Part shown: positions 5,450 to 9,144 of the stretch, in pieces
Layout of the letters: every line of letters starts with the position of its first letter
Numbering within the stretch: position 1 is the stretch's first letter
Origin: Flavobacteriaceae bacterium UBA6231
GTDB taxonomy: Bacteria > Bacteroidota > Bacteroidia > Flavobacteriales > Flavobacteriaceae
Assembly: GCA_002441545.1 (NCBI GenBank)
Contig: DJWL01000102.1
Coordinates: forward strand, 2,066 to 11,209
Reading direction: 5' to 3'
DNA: 9,144 nucleotides
Program-made: the position numbers and the translations under genes
Notes under the pieces: generated by a model
Seen by the model: the letters and a program-made list of their open reading frames with translations, nothing else
What the model was told of the DNA's origin: nothing
Databases searched by the model: none

Positions 5450-5785
5450 ATGTCAACAAGAGTAGAAAATTATCTTATTTATGGATTGAAATTTGGAGAA
5501 GAATTTACCAAAGATTTATGGGAACAAGAATTTTATGATAAAGAAGTTTGGGATAAACGAAAACCAAAAGACAAGCCTTATTTTATTACCGATGGAATGA
5601 ATGGAAATTATACATTTTTTGGTTTTATAACTGAATTATCAAATGGATGGGATGATGCAGAAGAACAAGAAATAAACCTTTCATTTACTAAAGTAGAAAT
5701 TATTTCAAAGTTTTATGCACTATATCCTGATGCTAAAATTACGGATGAAGATATTAAAATATTCTTTTTACCGCATTGGGTGTAA
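5450..5785 (+). CDS. Cassette hypothetical protein, 111 aa
   Basis: I choose the ATG at 5450 after the leader TTAAATATT; the frame also extends to a TTG at 5420 inside site C. The 111-residue protein is acidic and aromatic-rich, with 'KDLWEQEFYDKEVWDKRKPKDKPYF' (about 19-43), 'NGNYTFFGFI' (about 49-58), and a C-terminal 'YPDAKITDEDIKIFFLPHWV'. It looks like a compact soluble alpha/beta domain. I do not recognise it. It is the single gene of cassette C-D; the cassette ends GTTATGTGAG and CTCACATAAC match over 10 bases. Confidence 0.65.
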   Translation: MSTRVENYLIYGLKFGEEFTKDLWEQEFYDKEVWDKRKPKDKPYFITDGMNGNYTFFGFITELSNGWDDAEEQEINLSFTKVEIISKFYALYPDAKITDEDIKIFFLPHWV

Positions 5786-5790
5786 GTCTC

Positions 5791-5885
5791 ACATAACGTT
5801 TGGCAGCTTGGCGAAGGTGGCACTTGCAGAATATTGAAAGTTAGAACAAATGTTCGTGCCACTTTTGCCAAACTGCTTGTTGTAG
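5791..5885 (+). repeat. attC-like site D
   Basis: Core ACATAAC (5791-5797), left arm 5803-5823, right arm 5856-5876, core GTTGTAG (5879-5885). The 21-base arms pair with two G.T wobbles three bases apart and one C.A mismatch. The loop (5824-5855) contains ACAAATGTTC, the recurrent loop motif. Confidence 0.8.
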
Positions 5886-5921
5886 GAAGTGCGGTTAATT
5901 AAAAATGTAAATTATATTAAT

Positions 5922-6380
5922 ATGAGTAATAAAAAAATAATATACGATAGATTTAGAGGACTGGCTGGTTTTCTATGTGGCTATCTTTCAGTAGAAAGGT
6001 CAAAAAGCGAAAACGAAGATTGGAAGCAAGATTTAGCTTCAATACTTCGTAAGTATGCAGATATTGATAATCCGATAATTCTAACAGATTGTAAAAAATG
6101 CAAAACAACCGTAGAATTAAAATGGATTGAATATGAAGAAGAGGACAACTCTGGCGGTTATTATTATTGTCCAAAATGCAACGCTAATTACTTTGACCAT
6201 AAAGGTAATGACGCTTATACAGAAATGGACGAACACGAAGAAATGCAAGAGGAAAATCGGATTGAAAAAGAGTTAGAAAGGAAGTTAGAAAGAGCCTCAA
6301 ATTGTACTTGTGGTGCTTATCAAATTATAGGAATGGTTGAGCCAATTCAAACTGCTGATTGTTGTTGTGGTGCTTATTAG
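5922..6380 (+). CDS. Cassette zinc-ribbon protein, 152 aa
   Basis: The ATG at 5922 follows the A/T-rich leader ATTATATTAAT; an upstream GTG at 5889 lies next to the attC core and is less likely. The 152-residue protein has a helical N-terminus (1-48) and then a probable Cys4 zinc ribbon with Cys57-x2-Cys60 and Cys83-x2-Cys86. Next comes an acidic, coiled-coil-like helix (about 98-126, Glu/Lys/Arg-rich). The end carries two Cys-x-Cys-Gly-Ala-Tyr motifs (128-133 and 147-152), the second being the last six residues. Zinc ribbons commonly bind nucleic acid or mediate protein contacts; the specific role is unknown. It is the single gene of cassette D-E and is followed by two more Cys-rich cassette proteins. 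Confidence 0.7.
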   Translation: MSNKKIIYDRFRGLAGFLCGYLSVERSKSENEDWKQDLASILRKYADIDNPIILTDCKKCKTTVELKWIEYEEEDNSGGYYYCPKCNANYFDHKGNDAYTEMDEHEEMQEENRIEKELERKLERASNCTCGAYQIIGMVEPIQTADCCCGAY

Positions 6381-6386
6381 CATTTC

Positions 6387-6517
6387 CTACAACGACAAAG
6401 CATTGCTGTAGTGGCGATAAATTAAACTAAAAATTCAAAATAAAAACAAAATGGAAAACAAAGACAAATATTCAAACGAAGTACATTCAGAGCCATTACA
6501 GCAATGCAGTGTTAGTG
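6387..6517 (+). repeat. attC-like site E, containing a start codon
   Basis: Core CTACAAC (6387-6393), left arm 6400-6414, right arm 6493-6507, core GTTAGTG (6511-6517). The 15-base arms pair completely apart from one G.T wobble. The ATG of the next gene (6451) lies in the loop, so this site encodes the first 20 residues of that protein. Confidence 0.8.
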
Positions 6518-6666
6518 GCAGTAATTCAACATTGTATTCTGTTTGTTGTAGTGAAGAACCACATCTCAGAAAGAAAGGTGATGTTGAATATTATGAATGT
6601 CCTTATTGCAAAGAAGAATGTGAAGTGGAATGGATTGAAGATGAGTTTCCTGATTATTGCCACTAA
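6451..6666 (+). CDS. Small Cys-rich (zinc-ribbon-like) cassette protein starting inside attC E
   Basis: The ATG at 6451 has the A-rich leader ATAAAAACAAA and is the only good start. It lies in the loop of attC site E, so residues 1-20 come from the end of the previous cassette. Codon 21 (Val, GTT) is the recombination core. The cassette-encoded part holds Cys32-Cys33, Cys50-x2-Cys53, Cys57 and Cys70, with 'YYECPYC' resembling 'YYYCPKC' of the preceding cassette protein, so a small zinc-binding domain is likely. The stop TAA at 6664 is itself part of the next attC core (CACTAAC). Moving this cassette would change the protein's N-terminus. An alternative GTG-started frame at 6509 gives a hydrophobic, unconvincing protein. 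Confidence 0.6.
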   Translation: MENKDKYSNEVHSEPLQQCSVSGSNSTLYSVCCSEEPHLRKKGDVEYYECPYCKEECEVEWIEDEFPDYCH

Positions 6667-6793
6667 CGTTCCGATTATTTGCGTTCGGTGGGGCGTTACA
6701 CCACCAAAGATTATTTAACAAACTAAAGTTCAAAATATGCACACAGATTCAAAAAAGCACGACACCCCCACTGACGTAAATAATGTGTTAGTG
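6661..6793 (+). repeat. attC-like site F, containing a start codon
   Basis: Core CACTAAC (6661-6667, includes the upstream stop codon), left arm 6674-6693, right arm 6765-6784, core GTTAGTG (6787-6793). The arms pair over about 17 of 20 positions including a G.T wobble, with a shifted base near the loop end. The ATG of the next gene (6737) lies in the loop. Confidence 0.75.
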
Positions 6794-6967
6794 GCTGGGC
6801 TTTCTCCGAAGCCTAAAAAATTACCTTGGAACTGGGGCAAAAGGAAGCCTGAACCCGACCAAGATGGAGATTTATGGTGCAGTTGTTTAAAACCAAACTT
6901 AGTGTCAAATGCTGGTGGACGTGGACAGGCTTACTGTTTGTTATGTGGAACACCGTGGTATCATTAG
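6737..6967 (+). CDS. Small zinc-ribbon-like cassette protein starting inside attC F
   Basis: The frame starts with ATG at 6737 in the loop of attC site F, after AAGTTCAAAAT, so residues 1-17 are encoded by the recombination site. GTG codons at 6785 and 6791 are alternative starts at the cassette boundary and would remove this tail. The 76-residue protein continues with a basic Pro/Trp segment ('PKPKKLPWNWGKRKP', about 24-38) and then Cys48-x-Cys50 and Cys67-x2-Cys70 separated by a Gly-rich loop. This is the spacing of a small zinc ribbon with 'YCLLCG', and the product ends Trp-Tyr-His. A role in nucleic-acid or protein binding is likely only by analogy. The downstream attC (G) is only half present. 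Confidence 0.6.
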   Translation: MHTDSKKHDTPTDVNNVLVAGLSPKPKKLPWNWGKRKPEPDQDGDLWCSCLKPNLVSNAGGRGQAYCLLCGTPWYH

Positions 6968-6973
6968 CCTTGC

Positions 6974-7037
6974 CACTAACGAGTGACGGCTTGGCGAAGT
7001 TGCCGAACACAAAACTTCATTAGGATTACAAATGTTT
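6974..7037 (+). repeat. attC-like half-site G (left half and loop only)
   Basis: Core CACTAAC (6974-6980) pairs over 9 bases with the start of its own cassette (GTTAGTGGC at 6787). It is followed by a left-arm-like GGCTTGGCGAAG and a loop-like GGATTACAAATGTTT. No right arm or GTT core follows before the ATG at 7051. The site seems to have lost its 3' half, fusing two cassettes. Confidence 0.6.
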
Positions 7038-7050
7038 AAATTAATATAAA

Positions 7051-7488
7051 ATGTCAAACAAAAACAAAATTTTTCTCGGTGGAACTTGTGCCGAAACAAC
7101 TTGGAGAAATGAGTTGATAAATAAGTTAAATGGTATTCAATTTTTCAACCCTGTTGTAAAAGATTGGACACCTGAATGTCAAGCAGTCGAAATACAAGAA
7201 AAAGAATTTGAGTGTAATATTCATTTCTACTGCATAACAAAAGAAATGCAAGGCGTTTTTTCTATTGCAGAAGTTGTAGATAGTGTTCATAATAAATTCA
7301 AACGCACTATTTTACAAGTTATTCCTGATGGCTTTGAAAAAGGACAAATTAAATCTTTACAAGCCGTTGTTGATTTAATAAACTCTCGTGGTGGTATTGC
7401 TTATGTTGATAGTGATTTGTCAAGGTCGGCAAGAGTTTTAAATTATTCATTCTCTGATTATCCGAGTGCTGTTCAAAGTATCGCCTAA
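7051..7488 (+). CDS. Nucleoside 2-deoxyribosyltransferase-like protein
   Basis: This 145-residue protein resembles the small nucleoside 2-deoxyribosyltransferase-like family (Nuc_deoxyrib_tr type). It opens with a strand and Gly-rich loop, 'KIFLGGTCAETTWRNELI' (6-23), then 'FFNPVVKDWTPEC' (31-43). An acidic helix (45-54) follows, then 'GVFSIAEVVDSVHNK' (68-82), where Glu74 sits in the position of the family's usual catalytic Glu. The length fits the family. True members swap or hydrolyse bases on deoxynucleosides; relatives occur in phages, mobile elements and nucleotide-based immune genes. Activity here is unproven. The stop TAA (7486) lies inside the attC H core. Its own 5' attC is truncated (site G), so it probably moves with the preceding gene. 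Confidence 0.7.
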   Translation: MSNKNKIFLGGTCAETTWRNELINKLNGIQFFNPVVKDWTPECQAVEIQEKEFECNIHFYCITKEMQGVFSIAEVVDSVHNKFKRTILQVIPDGFEKGQIKSLQAVVDLINSRGGIAYVDSDLSRSARVLNYSFSDYPSAVQSIA

Positions 7489-7614
7489 CGTATCGGGGCT
7501 TTGCGATGGTTGGGCTTCGGAGTACGAATGTTCAGACCTTGCACTAAAGCCAAATAGTAGTAAAAATGTTCAATTAACCACGTCTGCCCAACTATTGCAA
7601 AACCGATGTTAGCA
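7483..7614 (+). repeat. attC-like site H
   Basis: Core GCCTAAC (7483-7489, contains the upstream stop codon), left arm 7492-7515, right arm 7586-7607, core GTTAGCA (7608-7614). The arms pair with two extra bases on the left and two G.T wobbles three bases apart. The loop contains CGAATGTTC, GCACTAAAG and a second AAAATGTTC, and its first part closely resembles the loop of site A. Confidence 0.8.
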
Positions 7615-7651
7615 GTAGCCTTTCTTCGGTCAGTGTACAAAACAAATAAAA

Positions 7652-8095
7652 ATGATTAATACAAGATTAGAAATACATATAATTCACTTTTGTGACATTT
7701 ACCAAGATGCAGAAAAAGAGTATTACAATATTGAATACAGCCCAACAGATTTAGTATATAGGTTAAAAAGTGAAGACTATAAATTTTTAGGTGACTGTAA
7801 TTCGTTTATTCAAAATTACGCTTTTAAACATATAAAAATTGTCGATTTCGATGATGTTGTAAATAGTGTTTTGAAAACAATAAATGAAGGGAAAGAAAAT
7901 GACACAGAAATTGTAATTGGCTTTTATAAAAAAGATGTATCTCATTTAAACAAAGAAGTAAGATATGATTACAATGGCAGGTTGTTTAGCTTAAACAATA
8001 TATTAAGTTTCAATAGAGAGCTTAATGATAATGAAGTAGGTAAATTGAAAGAAGCGATGATTAAAAATTTTAGATTAACGAGTGGTGGTTTGTAA
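7652..8095 (+). CDS. Cassette hypothetical protein, 147 aa
   Basis: I do not recognise this 147-residue soluble protein. It starts with a hydrophobic strand ('LEIHIIHFCDIYQDAEKEYY', about 6-25) with several His/Tyr/Asp residues. It continues with 'VYRLKSEDYKFLGDCNSF' (about 35-52), a 'IKIVDFDDVVNSVLKTINEGK' strand-helix unit (about 62-82) and 'TEIVIGFYKKD' (about 85-95). Alternating strands and helices suggest an alpha/beta fold. The ATG follows AACAAATAAAA. It is the single gene of cassette H-I, whose ends GTTAGCAGTAGCC and GGTTACTGCTAAC pair at 12 of 13 positions. Confidence 0.65.
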   Translation: MINTRLEIHIIHFCDIYQDAEKEYYNIEYSPTDLVYRLKSEDYKFLGDCNSFIQNYAFKHIKIVDFDDVVNSVLKTINEGKENDTEIVIGFYKKDVSHLNKEVRYDYNGRLFSLNNILSFNRELNDNEVGKLKEAMIKNFRLTSGGL

Positions 8096-8101
8096 GGTTA
8101 C

Positions 8102-8197
8102 TGCTAACGTTTTGCGTATATACGAGGTACGCCTTAACGAAAATTTTAAATTATAAACAAATGCTTGTAGGCGTATCTTGTATATACGCTGTTAGCA
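8102..8197 (+). repeat. attC-like site I
   Basis: Core TGCTAAC (8102-8108), left arm 8114-8133, right arm 8170-8189, core GTTAGCA (8191-8197). The 20-base arms pair completely apart from two G.T wobbles three bases apart. The loop is short and A/T-rich and contains ACAAATGC. Confidence 0.8.
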
Positions 8198-8213
8198 CCA
8201 GTACGGTTTAATT

Positions 8214-8441
8214 ATGAAAAAAATATTATGGTTTCTACTATCCAAAGTAGACAGTAATTGGGGTTACAGCACTCCATTACAAAAACGATTTAAAGTTGGC
8301 GATAGAGTTAAAATATCAACTCATAGCAAATTGATTGCACATACACCAGCTACAATTATTGAAACAGGTAGGCACGATTATTTGATAGAAGATGACAACT
8401 TGCAAAAACACGTTGCGTATCAATTTGAACTCTATCAGTAG
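8214..8441 (+). CDS. Small SH3/KOW-like cassette protein
   Basis: This 75-residue protein has a short hydrophobic start ('KKILWFLLSK', 2-11), too short to be a clear membrane anchor. It continues with 'FKVGDRVKIS' (about 26-35), 'PATIIETGRHDYLIEDDN' (about 45-62) and an ending 'HVAYQFELYQ'. The Val-Gly-Asp-x-Val-x-Ile strand, the middle strand with a turn, and the final strand are the pattern of small SH3-like or KOW-like beta barrels that bind proteins or nucleic acid. The exact family is not identified. It is the single gene of cassette I-J. Its leader before ATG is short (GGTTTAATT) and begins only 22 bases after the crossover point, so it may rely on upstream transcription. Confidence 0.65.
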   Translation: MKKILWFLLSKVDSNWGYSTPLQKRFKVGDRVKISTHSKLIAHTPATIIETGRHDYLIEDDNLQKHVAYQFELYQ

Positions 8442-8447
8442 TATTGT

Positions 8448-8523
8448 GCCTAACGTTTTGCAGATACACGCTGTGAGCGTTGGATTGAGGGGGGGGGGGA
8501 AATTGCGATAGGTGCTGTTATAG
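8448..8523 (+). repeat. attC-like site J, degenerate, with an 11-G run
   Basis: Core GCCTAAC (8448-8454) and core GTTATAG (8517-8523) are present, but the sequence between them (62 bases) does not form matching arms. Instead it carries a homopolymer of 11 G at 8489-8499. A small local hairpin (CGCT...AGCG, 8469-8479) is visible. The right core is supported because it pairs with the end of cassette J-K (14 of 15 positions). The site looks chimeric or deleted. Confidence 0.55.
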
Positions 8524-8569
8524 CCAGTGCTTCTTTCAAACGAATTATTAACTTTTAAATACAAATCAA

Positions 8570-8821
8570 ATGTCAAAATCAAAACAATTAGGGAAAGAAT
8601 ACATTGATTCAATGTTAGACCCAAACGGTTCATTTACACAATACGGATTGACTAAACGAGAATACTTTGCAGGTTTAGCTATGCAAGGTTTATTGTCAAA
8701 TCCAAACGGAGGAATGACAGAGGGAAGTGGTAGAACTTTCTCGCCTGATGGAATTTCAGATTTAGCTTTAAAACACGCTGATGCCTTGCTTGAAAAATTG
8801 TCTTCCGAAGAGGTTTCTTAG
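8570..8821 (+). CDS. Small cassette protein with (G)LTKREYFA motif
   Basis: This 83-residue protein contains 'YGLTKREYFAGLAMQGLLS' (about 25-43), then a Gly/Asn/Thr-rich loop, then a helix 'SDLALKHADALLEKLSSEE' (about 63-81). This arrangement, a 'GMT(L/K)R-(D/E)YFA-x-AMQGL' helix followed by a C-terminal 'A-x-x-ADA(M/L)L' helix, is one I associate with small hypothetical proteins common in phages and mobile regions of many bacteria. Function is not known. The ATG follows AATACAAATCAA. It is the last complete cassette gene. The cassette ends GTTATAGCCAGTGCT and AGCATTGGCTATAAC pair at 14 of 15 positions with a single G.T wobble. Confidence 0.65.
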   Translation: MSKSKQLGKEYIDSMLDPNGSFTQYGLTKREYFAGLAMQGLLSNPNGGMTEGSGRTFSPDGISDLALKHADALLEKLSSEEVS

Positions 8822-8827
8822 CATTGG

Positions 8828-8870
8828 CTATAACTTGCGGCTAACCGCTACAACACCTAATTATATATAA
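8828..8870 (+). repeat. Right-border attC half-site K (left half only)
   Basis: Core CTATAAC (8828-8834) follows the last cassette gene. The next bases contain a GCGG-CTAA-CCGC mini-hairpin (8837-8848) and two more core-like strings, GGCTAAC (8839-8845) and CTACAAC (8848-8854). No matching right arm or GTT core follows before the A/T-rich ORFs begin. This marks the downstream edge of the array, mirroring the half-site at 3652. Confidence 0.5.
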
Positions 8871-8934
8871 CACACTCTCAATGAATTATAAGTGGAAAAT
8901 AGACTTTGCAGAGCAATATTAAAAAAACCAACAA

Positions 8935-9042
8935 ATGAAAGAGGTTTTATTGACAAATGTAACAAAACATGAAGCATTTAAGAAAATATTTGAACAACAG
9001 TTTGAGAATTATTATAAAGAAAAATTTGGTAATGGAAACTAA
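8935..9042 (+). CDS. Very small hypothetical protein, 35 aa
   Basis: A 35-codon frame starts with ATG after the A-rich leader AAAAAAACCAACAA. It reads Met-Lys-Glu-Val-Leu-Leu-Thr-Asn-Val-Thr-Lys and ends in a Gln/Glu/Tyr/Lys-rich helix (about 13-31). I do not recognise it. The leader and the 11-base overlap with the next start codon (9032) favour a real, translationally coupled gene of the same style as the left-hand block, outside the cassette array. Confidence 0.45.
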   Translation: MKEVLLTNVTKHEAFKKIFEQQFENYYKEKFGNGN

Positions 9043-9144
9043 AATTTACTCTATAGTCTATGATAAAAATCAAATAGTTGAATATGAAAAGTATGACAAT
9101 TCTCATATAAAAACTATAGAGCAGAGGTCTTATTTTTTTGAATA
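9032..9144 (+). CDS. Hypothetical protein, 5' part, runs off the window
   Basis: The frame starts with ATG at 9032, overlaps the end of the preceding small gene by 11 bases, and stays open for 37 codons to the window edge. It reads Met-Glu-Thr-Lys-Ile-Tyr-Ser-Ile-Val-Tyr-Asp-Lys-Asn-Gln-Ile, a beta-strand and turn start rich in Tyr, Lys and Glu. The gene cannot be identified from this fragment. It shows that compact A+T-rich small genes resume on the far side of the cassette array. Confidence 0.5.
   Translation, partial: METKIYSIVYDKNQIVEYEKYDNSHIKTIEQRSYFFE

Larger units (their letters stand above)
3650..8870 (+). mobile_element. Integron-like gene cassette array without integrase (CALIN-type)
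   Basis: Small + strand genes alternate with imperfect palindromes that start with ...AAC at the 3' end of a gene and end with GTT before the next. This is the order and polarity of integron cassettes with attC sites (R'' AAC, arms, loop, arms, R' GTT). Eight complete sites, one degenerate site and three half-sites are visible, and unit lengths between GTT points run from 276 to 821 bases. The first and last bases of each unit are complementary to each other and specific to that unit, as expected if each was once a circle. Outside GTT/AAC the cores seldom fit the full GTTRRRY consensus; only site B does strictly. No tyrosine recombinase gene is present, so any mobility would need an integrase in trans. 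Confidence 0.8.

Noticed and set aside
5953..6174. Minus-strand frame of 73 codons
   Set aside because: Antisense shadow of the zinc-ribbon gene at 5922.
6509..6718. GTG-started + strand frame overlapping the 6451 gene
   Set aside because: The other frame encodes the Cys-x2-Cys protein and ends in the attC core; this one gives an unstructured hydrophobic product and runs into attC F.
6813..7010. Minus-strand frame of 65 codons
   Set aside because: Antisense to the 6737 gene and half-site G.
8316..8633. Minus-strand reading frame of 105 codons
   Set aside because: It runs antisense across the 8214 gene, the degenerate attC J and the start of the 8570 gene, and its protein has no coherent pattern.
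3650..8870. Palindromes as terminal inverted repeats of small transposons (IS200/IS605 or MITE-like)
   Set aside because: Arms differ from site to site, no transposase is present, polarity relative to genes is constant, and AAC...GTT cores with cassette-specific complementary ends fit attC better.
3650..8870. CRISPR array
   Set aside because: The repeated elements are not identical, the intervening DNA is coding and of variable length, and no cas genes are seen.
8881..8922. 13-codon frame starting ATG just before the 8935 gene
   Set aside because: Too short to support; it may be a leader peptide or chance.
1..9144. tRNA, rRNA or riboswitch
   Set aside because: No cloverleaf, anticodon-arm pattern, rRNA segment or recognisable riboswitch core was seen on reading either strand.

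Overview
The window reads as DNA from a Bacteroidota (Flavobacteriia/Cytophagia-like) bacterium or one of its phages or plasmids. It is strongly A+T-rich. Nearly every start codon follows an A-rich leader with no Shine-Dalgarno motif, and the best promoter-like elements match the Bacteroidota -7 box TAnnTTTG. There is no rRNA, tRNA, CRISPR array, transposase or integrase in the window.

Region 1 (1-3648) is a very A+T-rich block of small genes with a phage/plasmid accessory look. It holds a membrane-anchored Cys-rich peptide, a small lipoprotein, several unrecognised proteins, one convergent gene on the minus strand (2251-2526), and a stand-alone GT-B-like glycosyltransferase (2653-3648). The first intergenic gaps carry inverted repeats followed by an A-rich leader that runs directly into the next ATG. 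No phage hallmark gene (capsid, terminase, portal) is visible, so 'phage' is only an inference.

Region 2 (about 3650-8870) is the main discovery: an array of short, mostly single-gene units, all on the + strand, separated by 76-135 bp imperfect palindromes. Each palindrome begins with ...AAC just after (or at) a stop codon and ends in GTT just before the next gene. This is the architecture of integron attC sites and gene cassettes. I find eight well-formed sites (A-F, H, I), one degenerate site (J), an internal half-site (G) and half-sites at both borders. There is no integron integrase, so formally it is an attC cluster lacking an integrase (CALIN-type). The two ends of each cassette are complementary to each other and unlike those of its neighbours, over up to 15 bases instead of the usual 7-base core, often with one G.T wobble at about position 11. 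Two neighbouring cassettes start translation inside the upstream attC loop, so the recombination site encodes the N-terminus of the protein. A promoter-like sequence at 3700-3732 sits at the upstream end of the array, where a cassette promoter would be expected.

Cassette cargo is typical: proteins of 35-150 residues, mostly unrecognised. They include three small Cys-rich zinc-ribbon-like proteins in a row, a nucleoside 2-deoxyribosyltransferase-like protein, a small SH3/KOW-like protein and a small protein with a (G)LTKREYFA-type motif seen in phages and bacteria.

Region 3 (about 8871-9144) returns to A+T-rich, tightly packed small ORFs like region 1; the last runs off the window. The array therefore looks inserted into, or assembled within, a phage/plasmid-like small-gene region directly behind the glycosyltransferase stop codon.
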